A DNA stretch of 9,221 bases, taken from assembly GCA_964395665.1 (NCBI GenBank), contig CAYNDH010000175.1, positions 1 to 9,221 of the forward strand, written 5' to 3'. How positions within the stretch are numbered: the first letter of the stretch is position 1; each line of letters starts with the position of its first letter. The stretch is from JAEZAF01 sp964395665 (GTDB taxonomy: Bacteria > Chloroflexota > Anaerolineae > Aggregatilineales > Phototrophicaceae). The notes below the pieces were generated by a model. The model saw only the letters and a program-made list of their open reading frames with translations. It made no database searches and was not told the DNA's origin. Below are positions 1 to 6,160 of this stretch, piece after piece. Made by a program: the position numbers and the translations under genes.

Positions 1-608
1 GTGCCTTCCGGCAGGCTGGCGAGGAACGCACCGTGTGCGCCGCCGTCCGTCCCCGGCAGATAATAATGGTCAATACGGCCTAACCCGATGAGCTGGTCGG
101 GATTGAGGACGCCTTCATCCACCTGCTGCGCGTATTCGGCCAGGATGATGATTTTGTAGGTGGAAGCGAGCGCAAAGGGTTCATCGGCCTGATGCATGAT
201 ACCGCTGTCGGGGCCTTCATTCGGGTTGAAGCAGACGATCGCCACATCATCCGGGTTTTCGCGGATGAACTGCGCCGCGTCCGGGATCGCATTCGCACCA
301 CCCATGCCGCCCGTGCCGGATGTGTCAGGCGTGGCTTCGGCAGTCGTTTCAGCGGTCGTTTCAGCGGTCACTTCGTCCGTCACTTCTGTTGTCGGCTCGG
401 CGGTGACTTCCTGTGTGGCTTCTTCGGTCAGCTCGTCGGTCGGTTCCGGCGTCACTTCAGATGTCGGATCTGAACCCGCGTCTTCAGTGGGGGTGATTTC
501 GGGCGTTTCGTCCTGTGCATAATGCATCACAGGCAGGATCACCGGCAGAATGGCAAACAGGATCAGGACGATAAACACACGTGCGGCAGGGATTGCATTG
601 CGTTTCAT
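1..608 (-). CDS. Secreted class A beta-lactamase-like serine hydrolase (N-terminal part, runs off left edge)
   Basis: The reading frame is open from an ATG at 606-608 to the window edge (202 codons, no stop), so the C-terminus is missing. Residues 1-31 are a Sec-type signal: KRN, then a long hydrophobic stretch (VFIVLILFAILPVILPV) ending near HYAQ, with no lipobox Cys. Residues about 33-105 are a disordered Thr/Glu/Pro linker containing TAET tetrapeptides and ending in a Gly-rich hinge. From about residue 110 a folded domain begins; FALASTYK (S149, K152) is the SxxK nucleophile motif of class A beta-lactamases and related serine hydrolases. The other family motifs (SDN-like, KTG-like) would lie beyond the window. 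It would act outside the membrane. True beta-lactamase activity is not implied: many such Chloroflexota proteins are of unknown substrate, and a D-Ala-D-Ala peptidase-like role is equally possible. The start is supported by GGAG at 618-621, nine bases upstream. Confidence 0.8.
   Translation of the reverse strand, partial: MKRNAIPAARVFIVLILFAILPVILPVMHYAQDETPEITPTEDAGSDPTSEVTPEPTDELTEEATQEVTAEPTTEVTDEVTAETTAETTAEATPDTSGTGGMGGANAIPDAAQFIRENPDDVAIVCFNPNEGPDSGIMHQADEPFALASTYKIIILAEYAQQVDEGVLNPDQLIGLGRIDHYYLPGTDGGAHGAFLASLPEG
343..378. repeat. 12-nt tandem repeat in the Thr/Glu linker of the serine hydrolase
   Basis: Two perfect tandem copies of GTCGTTTCAGCG (343-354, 355-366) are followed by a diverged third unit (367-378). 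On the minus strand each unit encodes one Thr-Ala-Glu-Thr tetrapeptide of the linker that separates the signal peptide from the catalytic domain. The 12-nt period keeps frame when copies are gained or lost, so linker length can vary without breaking the gene. Confidence 0.7.
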
Positions 609-617
609 GGGGCGTTT

Positions 618-621
618 CTCC
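618..621 (-). promoter_or_regulatory. Shine-Dalgarno site of the serine hydrolase gene
   Basis: On the minus strand the sequence reads GGAG-AAACGCCCC-ATG, a good ribosome-binding core nine bases before the ATG at 606-608. It decides the start of a gene whose 3' end is not in the window. Confidence 0.6.
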
Positions 622-665
622 AATGCTGATGCCCGTCGATAGAGAATGGCTAACGGCTGATAACG

Positions 666-697
666 ACTATACAAGCCGACAGCCAGAGGTCTGTCAA
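666..697 (-). promoter_or_regulatory. Possible promoter of the serine hydrolase gene (weak)
   Basis: On the minus strand a perfect TTGACA (697-692) is followed by TATAGT (671-666), a 5/6 match to the -10 consensus. The spacer is 20 bp, longer than the usual 16-18, so this is only a candidate. It lies in the 227-bp divergent intergenic region (609-835), about 60 bp upstream of the hydrolase start. No other gene is seen in that region. Confidence 0.3.
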
Positions 698-824
698 GGC
701 GGTGCGGGCAACTCTCAGCTTAAGCTCATCCATGGTGATCTATCAGGTTTGTGATATGCTGGCTGTGTCTATACGCCGGTTTTGCAAGCTGATTTTGTTG
801 CAAAACCATTTTTGTAAACCATTT

Positions 825-828
825 GGAG
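825..828 (+). promoter_or_regulatory. Shine-Dalgarno site of the SH3-domain protein gene
   Basis: GGAG is placed seven bases before the ATG at 836, optimal spacing. It supports that start over the internal Met codons at residues 24, 27 and 30. Confidence 0.6.
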
Positions 829-835
829 AAGTGAT

Positions 836-1999
836 ATGAGGCAGTGGTTGACCGTAATTCTGATCTTTTTTGTCGGGGGGCTGACATCGACTTCGGTTCT
901 GTCGATGCGGACAATGCAGACGATGCAGAGTCAGACTGATGCCTGCCAGGCCCTGTTGGGGCAGGCTGCGGACTTTGTCAATGCAGATGACCCTGACGCC
1001 TTTCAGCAGTACGGTTATATTACGCCGGGAGAGGCGAACCGTATCCGCTCTCTGCCCAGTGTGAGCGGTCGAATCCTTGGGCAGGTCCCAGCGCTTCGGA
1101 TCGTTGAGGTGTTAGGGGAGGCAGAATGTGCAGATGGCTACCTGTGGCGCGAGATCGCCTATAACGGTATTGTGGGCTGGACGGTAGAAACCGACGGCGA
1201 AGAACCCTTTCTGATCCCCTACTTCGCTCCGCAGGCGGAGAGCGTCGGAGAACATGACGAAGAACGCGGCGTGATCGTGGTGGATACGGAGAGCGCGGCA
1301 TTCGAGATCCCATATGCGCTCTTCGAGAATCCCGAAAATGTAGAGGTGCTGATGATGCTGGACCCGGGTGTGATGCAGCCGGATTTCATGGGGCCGCAGC
1401 CCGCTGCGCTCCGCTTCATCATTCAGGAAGCCTCTGAAGAATATGACCCATTCGCACCGTGGCCGCTTTCACTCATGGTGTATCACATGGAAGATCAGTG
1501 TGCGATGGAACCCTGCATCCCCCTTGTCAGTGATGGTGAGGTAGAGGCTGCTGGAAAACGGCTTCCCTTTGGTGGTGCTGGTGCTGCTCGAGAGCTGACC
1601 GCGCAGGTTGCCCCACTTGATTTCGTCAACGGCTTTGGAAGCCGCTCGATCGGCCTGTTCATCAATGGTGATCTCTATCTGGACGAGTCGGCACTATTTA
1701 CCTATGTCTACGAAGGTGTGACGGATGATGAAGTTTACGGTGTCTCTTTCATGGGGCAGGCCACCGTCAACGATCCTTCCATGATCCCGAGTGAGGGCTT
1801 CGCCGCCTTCTGGAATGATCTCTTCAACGATATTGAGCCGACGATTTCACTGGGTGATCTGGCGGATGAAACAGAGACCAACCTTGAAAACGCAGCCGTG
1901 TCGGACTTCACACCGGATCTTGACCTCTATGCAGCGCTGATTGAATCGCTGGAAGTCCGCCAGCCTGATCTGACTGTAAGTGCAGTGACGGCTGATTAG
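836..1999 (+). CDS. Secreted bacterial SH3-domain protein of unknown function
   Basis: 387 residues. Residues 1-23 are a hydrophobic signal or anchor (WLTVILIFFVGGL) followed by a polar Met/Gln stretch. Residues about 65-118 form a bacterial SH3 (SH3_3-like) module: ANRIRSLPSVSGRILGQV, then a Val/Ile-rich strand, then YLWREIAYNGIVGWT, with the closing Gly-Trp typical of the fold. Two Cys pairs (C37/C98 and C222/C227) could be disulfides if the protein is exported. The rest (about 145-375) matches no catalytic family I know. The blocks ending in LDFVNGFGSR and TYVYEGVTDDEVYGVSF recall a C-terminal region I remember from other Chloroflexota SH3 proteins (LDFQNGSG and YQGLTDDG-type motifs); this is memory, not a search. 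SH3_3 modules usually bind cell-wall or surface ligands, so an extracytoplasmic binding role is inferred. The gene is monocistronic, divergent from the hydrolase and convergent with the propeller gene. Confidence 0.8.
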   Translation: MRQWLTVILIFFVGGLTSTSVLSMRTMQTMQSQTDACQALLGQAADFVNADDPDAFQQYGYITPGEANRIRSLPSVSGRILGQVPALRIVEVLGEAECADGYLWREIAYNGIVGWTVETDGEEPFLIPYFAPQAESVGEHDEERGVIVVDTESAAFEIPYALFENPENVEVLMMLDPGVMQPDFMGPQPAALRFIIQEASEEYDPFAPWPLSLMVYHMEDQCAMEPCIPLVSDGEVEAAGKRLPFGGAGAARELTAQVAPLDFVNGFGSRSIGLFINGDLYLDESALFTYVYEGVTDDEVYGVSFMGQATVNDPSMIPSEGFAAFWNDLFNDIEPTISLGDLADETETNLENAAVSDFTPDLDLYAALIESLEVRQPDLTVSAVTAD

Positions 2000-2010
2000 T
2001 CTGTCTGTGC

Positions 2011-2127
2011 TTTTAAAACCTCACCCCCTGCCCCCTCTCCAACCCGGAGAGGGGGTGAAGACAGATCGTAATGGTTCTTTGCGTCCCTTCCCTGTGCGGA
2101 GAGGGGATTGAGGGGCGAGGTTTAGAA
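2011..2127. repeat. MITE-like imperfect inverted repeat between convergent genes
   Basis: The left end (2011-2040) and the reverse complement of the right end (2098-2127) share AAACCTC, then CCCC, then CCCCTCTCC, in all about 20 of 26 aligned bases with one short indel. The left arm also forms its own perfect 10-bp hairpin: CCCCCTCTCC (2031-2040), loop aaccc, GGAGAGGGGG (2046-2055). The C-rich CCCCCTGCCCCCTCTCC style is that of short dispersed intergenic repeats I recall from many bacterial genomes including Chloroflexota. It fills almost all of the 137-bp space between the stops of the SH3 gene and the propeller gene and may help end transcription from both sides. No clean U-tract follows the hairpin, so it is not a textbook intrinsic terminator. 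Confidence 0.65.
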
Positions 2128-2136
2128 CTGATTCGG

Positions 2137-3390
2137 TTACGGACGCCAGTCGAGATTGTACGCATAGAGCGGTTCGGTATGGACGAGTGAGCCGTCCGCT
2201 TCTGACAGGATCATGAGCGTCGGGTGTCCGCTGTGGCTGGAGATATAAGCCAGCCAGCGGCCATCCGGTGACCACGCCGGGTCCATTTCTTCAGCATCAT
2301 CATGCGTGATGCGGCGCGTAGTGCCATCCTGCCGCGAATAGATATACAGGTCATAGACCGTGCGCTGGGCCGGGACACGGGCCGTCGGGCTGAAAGCGGT
2401 ATAGGCGAACTGCTGGCTGTCCGGTGACCAGCCGCGTGCAAAGGTGAATCCGCTGTTTTCGATCACCTGCTGCGTGAGGTTCTCCGGCACGGGCGTATGA
2501 CCTGTGCTATCGGGCGTGTTATCGCTCGTGCTATCGNNNNNNNNNNNNNNNNNNNNNNNNNNNNNNNNNNNNNNNNNNNNNNNNNNNNNNNNNNNNNNNN
2601 NNNNNNNNNNNNNNNNNNNNNNNNNNNNNNNNNNNNTATCGCTCGTGCTATCGCTCGTGCTGTCACCCGTACCGCCGGACGGCGCAAGCTCGATCACATA
2701 CAGATCATTATCAGGTTCACGCGGGGATGAACGGCGCTGGAAGATCAGCGAACGGCTGTCTGGTGACCACACCAGCGGCGCATGAGTCAGCGTTTCAGCC
2801 CCTTCGGCCAGCACCATCTCCGAACTGCTCGCCACATCCATCACCCGAAGCTGTGCCGGGATGCCAGCGAAATAGGCGATGCGCGTCCCATCCGGGGACC
2901 CTGTCGCAAAGCGTACCGGTGGGGGCCGCAGGCACTCGGTCTGCATCGTCGCCAGCGTCAGGATGCACAGCCCATCGACATCGGAGCCGTAAACGAGCCG
3001 CTGGCTGTCTGCTGACCATGACGGTACGGCAGGGTTGCCGTGTTCGATGTCCAGCCGGGTGAGCTGACGGCTGAAAAGATCGTAGCGGTAAAATTCATAC
3101 TGGCCGATGTGGATGATATACAGCACGAAGCCGCGCCCATCCGGCGACCACTGGAAATCCAGCGGTACAGTCAGCAGATTGTGCGCAAGCTGCATCCGTC
3201 GTCCGTGCTGGAAATCGTGCAGCGAAAAATAGGCCGCATCCTCGATAAACAGCAGCGGACGTTCTGTGCGCTGCTGACCGATTATCGCAGTCAGCGCGAT
3301 CAGCAGGGACAGCAGCACCGTCAGCACGCCTGCCGGGATGATGCCGATCAGCAGGATGAGTCGGAGCGATGCATTTGAAGTGACAGACAT
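2137..3390 (-). CDS. Membrane-anchored PD40/WD40-like (TolB-type) beta-propeller protein, interrupted by a scaffold gap
   Basis: From the ATG at 3388-3390 the protein is about 417 residues with the gap counted as 100 nt. Residues 8-37 are one strong membrane segment (LRLILLIGIIPAGVLTVLLSLLIAL), placing the rest outside the cell as a type II or signal-anchored protein. WSPDG-type PD40 motifs fall at about 81, 125 (WSADS), 164 (GSPDG), 208, 321 and 373, with a final LDWRP near the C-terminus. The spacing suggests a propeller of six or seven blades. A (Asp-Ser-Thr-Ser)n linker, broken by 100 Ns, lies between the fourth and fifth motifs. PD40 propellers generally mediate protein or ligand binding; no catalytic residues are visible. 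An in-frame GTG at 3433-3435 would add 15 residues, but it lies in a palindrome, lacks a Shine-Dalgarno and puts polar residues before the anchor, so I prefer the ATG. Its own ribosome site is weak. Confidence 0.75.
   Translation of the reverse strand: MSVTSNASLRLILLIGIIPAGVLTVLLSLLIALTAIIGQQRTERPLLFIEDAAYFSLHDFQHGRRMQLAHNLLTVPLDFQWSPDGRGFVLYIIHIGQYEFYRYDLFSRQLTRLDIEHGNPAVPSWSADSQRLVYGSDVDGLCILTLATMQTECLRPPPVRFATGSPDGTRIAYFAGIPAQLRVMDVASSSEMVLAEGAETLTHAPLVWSPDSRSLIFQRRSSPREPDNDLYVIELAPSGGTGDSTSDSTSDXXXXXXXXXXXXXXXXXXXXXXXXXXXXXXXXXXDSTSDNTPDSTGHTPVPENLTQQVIENSGFTFARGWSPDSQQFAYTAFSPTARVPAQRTVYDLYIYSRQDGTTRRITHDDAEEMDPAWSPDGRWLAYISSHSGHPTLMILSEADGSLVHTEPLYAYNLDWRP
2504..2668. repeat. 12-nt tandem repeat array encoding (Asp-Ser-Thr-Ser)n, containing the assembly gap
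   Basis: Units of GTGCTATCGCTC occur left of the gap (2504-2515 and 2516-2527 diverged, then 9 nt of a unit at 2528-2536) and right of it (last 8 nt of a unit 2637-2644, full unit 2645-2656, diverged unit 2657-2668). On the minus strand a perfect unit encodes Asp-Ser-Thr-Ser. Outer units are degenerate (NTPD, GTG) and inner ones identical, the usual pattern of an array that expands from its centre. Copy number is unknown because of the gap. Confidence 0.85.
2537..2636. other. Scaffold gap of exactly 100 N
   Basis: The round number indicates a placeholder, not a measured length. Both edges lie inside the same 12-nt repeat, so the assembler most likely stopped at the repeat. The flanks keep the same reading frame across 100 nt (100 and the repeat-compatible lengths are both 1 mod 3), so there is no sign of a frameshift. 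The repeat phase itself does not match 100. Confidence 0.95.
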
Positions 3391-3432
3391 GGCGATCCGG
3401 CAGTTAACAACCAACAGCCGACACAAACAGCG

Positions 3433-3445
3433 CACGCGCCGCGTG
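3433..3445. other. Perfect 6-bp palindrome CACGCG-c-CGCGTG upstream of the propeller gene
   Basis: The arms CACGCG and CGCGTG are separated by one base and sit 43 bp upstream of the chosen ATG of the propeller gene, in the 155-bp space after the kinase gene. It could be a small operator or a chance GC-rich dyad. It overlaps the alternative GTG start, which argues against using that start. Confidence 0.25.
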
Positions 3446-3545
3446 ATCCAGCGCGTATGATGTACTACATGCTGTGCGGCGCATTGGAACTATAACCGGA
3501 CTGTGGAAATCCTGCCCCGCTGATCTGCTGAAAGCCGGATACGCC

Positions 3546-5987
3546 TTAGCCATCCGTCAGGATGGGAATGGTAAAACCGAACGTGCTGCCTTTCTGATAG
3601 ACGCTGTGGAAGAACAGATCACCGCCGTGACGCTCGATAATCTTGCGGACCAGATGCAGCCCCAGCCCCGAACCGTCGATTTCACGAGTCTCCGGTGATT
3701 TGGCACGGAAGAACGGCTCAAAAAGGCGTACCTGCTGTGCATCCCTGATGCCGTAACCGTTATCAATCACGCTGAACACCAGATTCGACCCGACCTGCTC
3801 AAGGCGCAGGTCGATCCTGCCATGTTCCGGCGTGTATTTGATCGCGTTGCTGATCAGGTTCGAGATCGCTTCGCCGAGTTGGGTCGGGTCTGCCTTGACG
3901 ATCGGATGGGTGACGTCGAGATGGCGGGTGAATACCTGCGCCTTCAACTGGGCAAGGCCGCGTGCTTCGTGATAACCCTGTTCGACCAACTGGCCGAAGT
4001 CGCAGTCGTCAAATTGTGCTTCCTTCGCCATTTCTTCGATCCGCTCCAGCGAGAGGATATTGAGGATGATCTTGCGCATCTGCTGTGATGCGATTTCGAC
4101 ATTTTCCAGATAATCGAGCGTGCCCTGGACGCCTTCCACATCCCTGGCCCCCAGCGCATGCAGATCATCGCGGATCATGCCGATATAACTCAGCACCACC
4201 GAGAGCGGGTTGCGCAGGTCATGCGACGCAATGCGGATCATCTCGGTCTTCAGCATTTCCAGCTTGCTCACGCGGTCGTACAGCATCTGCGTTTCCAGCA
4301 GATGAGAGGCCGTCTGCTGATACATGCGCGAATTATCAATGGCGACGGCTGTGCGTGCCATCATGGTCCTCATCACATCGAGCGTGTGATCGCTGAAGGG
4401 ATTCGCGTGGCGGAATTCCAGATTCAGCAGGGCGACGACCTCATCCCGCCAGATGATCGGACACACAATACAGGCTGATGTATCCGGCAGCGCGGGCTGC
4501 ATCTGATCGGACTGGCTGGTATCGAGACAATGGACCAGCTTACGCTGGCGGATGGCGGCGGCAATCGCGCTGTTCTCCTGTGCGAGAAAATGCCCAAGAT
4601 CGAGTATCGGGAAAGCCCCGGAAACCCGCGCCTGATCGAACTGGTTGTTGACAATCGTCGCCACAAAACCGGCTTCCGCTTTACTCAGGCGCAGGGCAGC
4701 ATCGAGCGCAATCGTCAGCACATAGCCGAGATTGAGCTGTTCGGTCAGTTCCGCTTCAACCTGACTCAGCACGGTCAGTTCCTGCACGCGCTGGCGCAGT
4801 TCAGACTGCACCTGCTTCAGCGGTGTGATGTCACGGACGACGATCATCGCTTCGGTGTCGTTGTCGTCAAGCGCGATGATACGGGCCTCATAACTGCCTT
4901 CCAGCGGCCCCTGCCCCTGATGCAGCTCGTATTCGAAGGTCGAAACGGTGCGGGCATCGAGCGCGATCAGCAGATGATCATGCAGTTCTTCCTGGACTTT
5001 TTCCGGCAGATCGCGCAGTGAGGTCTGCGGACTGGATGTGTTTTCAAACAGGTTGATACCGTGGACATCAAGGCTGCTGCTGAACCCGTCGTGATGCATG
5101 ATAAAGATCTGATCGGGCAGCGCGTATAACAGCGCACGGATACGCTGTTCGTTTTCGCGCAGGGCGTTTTCCGTCTGTTTAAAGACGGTGACATCCACGA
5201 TGACGCACATCCCGGCCAGCACTTCCCCCCGGTCATTATGTACCGGCTGAATGAAGATGTTGTAATGCGATCCATCATACGTCAGCTCAATGATGCTGAC
5301 CGCGCCGTTGATGGCTGCATGATAGAGCGGCTTGAGTTCTTCTGCGAACTCCGGCGGGAAGGCTTCATCGAGCGTCTGGCCTTCTATATCCCATGAGATG
5401 AAGGTATCGCGGCTGAACAGTTCGCCTTCGGCAAGGATATGCACAAGGTTTTTATCGAACAGCACCACACTGGTCTGCGGCATACTGCGGGCCAGCGTGC
5501 GATAGAGGATATCGCGGTGGCTTGGCTCCTGGGCAGCCTGCGCGGGGATATACTCCAGCAGGATCTCCCAGCCCGCGCCTGTACGAATCACGGTATGGCG
5601 CAGGAGTTCGCCTGTCCTGCCTGATGCCGCCGCTGGATCTGCACCGTCGGCAGGCTTCGAGACGGGACTGATCACGGGCGGGAAGCCCGATTTCGGCATC
5701 CCATCGGCGGATGCGACCATCCCCGGTAATGCCGTGCTGTTGAAGATGCGCTCCTCATCGACCTGCATGGCCTGATACTGAAAGCGCAGGCTGTCCTCAT
5801 CAGGGGCGGGGAACAGCATAAAGAAGTTCTGGTGCCCGCAGTCCGGGGGGCATCCCAGCAGAGCGGCGGCGGCGGTATTCATCTCCTGAATACTGCCTTT
5901 CTGATCAAGCACCACATAGCCATAATGCCCGGCCAGAAGCAGGCGCTGAAGTGTGCTGTTGGTTTGTTTTTGGTGCGGAACCGCCAT
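3546..5987 (-). CDS. Soluble multi-PAS/GAF sensor histidine kinase (orphan)
   Basis: 813 residues, no membrane segment, hence cytoplasmic. Order: PAS-like domain about 12-150, apparently split by a Gly/Pro/Ala-rich insertion (80-125); second PAS about 160-270 ending DVTVFK; helical linker; third PAS about 283-390 ending VVRDITPLK; coiled coil; GAF about 410-555; HisKA about 575-650; HATPase_c about 700-810. The H-box is IASHDLRNPL (H589, the phospho-acceptor). The N-box is EAISNLISNAIKY (N714, Mg-ATP), the G1 box DNGYG (742-746), the F-box LFEPFF (755-760) and the G2 box GSGLGL (772-777). All catalytic motifs are intact, so it should autophosphorylate and pass phosphate to a response regulator. 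No receiver domain or regulator gene is in the window. The signal is unknown; a soluble PAS/GAF array suggests a small ligand, redox state or a protein partner. Start at ATG 5985-5987; only a weak GGACA ribosome site lies upstream. Confidence 0.9.
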   Translation of the reverse strand: MAVPHQKQTNSTLQRLLLAGHYGYVVLDQKGSIQEMNTAAAALLGCPPDCGHQNFFMLFPAPDEDSLRFQYQAMQVDEERIFNSTALPGMVASADGMPKSGFPPVISPVSKPADGADPAAASGRTGELLRHTVIRTGAGWEILLEYIPAQAAQEPSHRDILYRTLARSMPQTSVVLFDKNLVHILAEGELFSRDTFISWDIEGQTLDEAFPPEFAEELKPLYHAAINGAVSIIELTYDGSHYNIFIQPVHNDRGEVLAGMCVIVDVTVFKQTENALRENEQRIRALLYALPDQIFIMHHDGFSSSLDVHGINLFENTSSPQTSLRDLPEKVQEELHDHLLIALDARTVSTFEYELHQGQGPLEGSYEARIIALDDNDTEAMIVVRDITPLKQVQSELRQRVQELTVLSQVEAELTEQLNLGYVLTIALDAALRLSKAEAGFVATIVNNQFDQARVSGAFPILDLGHFLAQENSAIAAAIRQRKLVHCLDTSQSDQMQPALPDTSACIVCPIIWRDEVVALLNLEFRHANPFSDHTLDVMRTMMARTAVAIDNSRMYQQTASHLLETQMLYDRVSKLEMLKTEMIRIASHDLRNPLSVVLSYIGMIRDDLHALGARDVEGVQGTLDYLENVEIASQQMRKIILNILSLERIEEMAKEAQFDDCDFGQLVEQGYHEARGLAQLKAQVFTRHLDVTHPIVKADPTQLGEAISNLISNAIKYTPEHGRIDLRLEQVGSNLVFSVIDNGYGIRDAQQVRLFEPFFRAKSPETREIDGSGLGLHLVRKIIERHGGDLFFHSVYQKGSTFGFTIPILTDG

Positions 5988-6027
5988 AAAAGCTGTGTCC
6001 GTTTACTAAATATCGTCTATAACTGTT

Positions 6028-6036
6028 AGTGTAGCA
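6028..6036 (-). promoter_or_regulatory. Possible extended -10 element for the kinase gene
   Basis: On the minus strand TGC-TACACT is an extended -10 (TGn plus a 4/6 hexamer) about 40 bp before the kinase ATG. No good -35 is found at 16-18 bp, which would fit an activator-dependent or extended -10 promoter. The surrounding 173-bp gap (5988-6160) is visibly AT-richer than the coding sequence on either side and contains no gene. Confidence 0.3.
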
Positions 6037-6042
6037 GATATT

Positions 6043-6090
6043 GCGATTTGTATTGCGTAAGACTGTCTGAAATATATCGATCTGTATCGC
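6043..6090. promoter_or_regulatory. Pair of dyad motifs (CGAT-N4-ATYG) upstream of the kinase gene, candidate operator
   Basis: Two copies of CGATyTGTATyG occur in the same orientation at 6044-6055 (CGATTTGTATTG) and 6078-6089 (CGATCTGTATCG), 34 bp apart and 10/12 identical. The second is a perfect inverted repeat, CGAT-ctgt-ATCG; the first has one mismatch in the dyad. The proximal copy would overlap the -35 region of the candidate promoter at 6028-6036 and the distal one would lie about three helical turns upstream, an arrangement seen with cooperatively bound dimeric regulators. The regulator is unknown. Confidence 0.35.
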
Positions 6091-6160
6091 TTAGCAGGTG
6101 AATACAGGTTTAGCCTTTGCTGAATCTATCGCCCGACACGCTTTTTGTCCGCCGTCGCGG

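Noticed and set aside
196..522. 108-codon plus-strand open frame with Val/Ser repeats
   Set aside because: It is the reverse complement of the Thr/Glu linker of the serine hydrolase; the low-complexity composition is a by-product of the minus-strand repeat.
2031..2055. Intrinsic terminator
   Set aside because: The 10-bp GC-rich hairpin is perfect, but no run of T follows on either strand within the expected distance; kept as part of a repeat instead.
2504..2668. CRISPR-like array at the gap
   Set aside because: The 12-nt units are contiguous with no spacers and encode an in-frame tetrapeptide repeat.
3040..3378. 112-codon plus-strand open frame
   Set aside because: Antisense to the PD40 motifs and membrane anchor of the propeller gene; no supporting signal.
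3391..3435. 15-residue N-terminal extension of the propeller protein from GTG 3435
   Set aside because: GTG start without Shine-Dalgarno, inside a palindrome, adding polar and Cys residues before the membrane anchor; ATG at 3390 fits better.
4530..5021. 163-codon plus-strand open frame
   Set aside because: It lies fully antisense to the GAF/PAS part of the histidine kinase, whose motifs are unmistakable; no ribosome site and no recognisable domain, so a shadow frame in GC-rich DNA.
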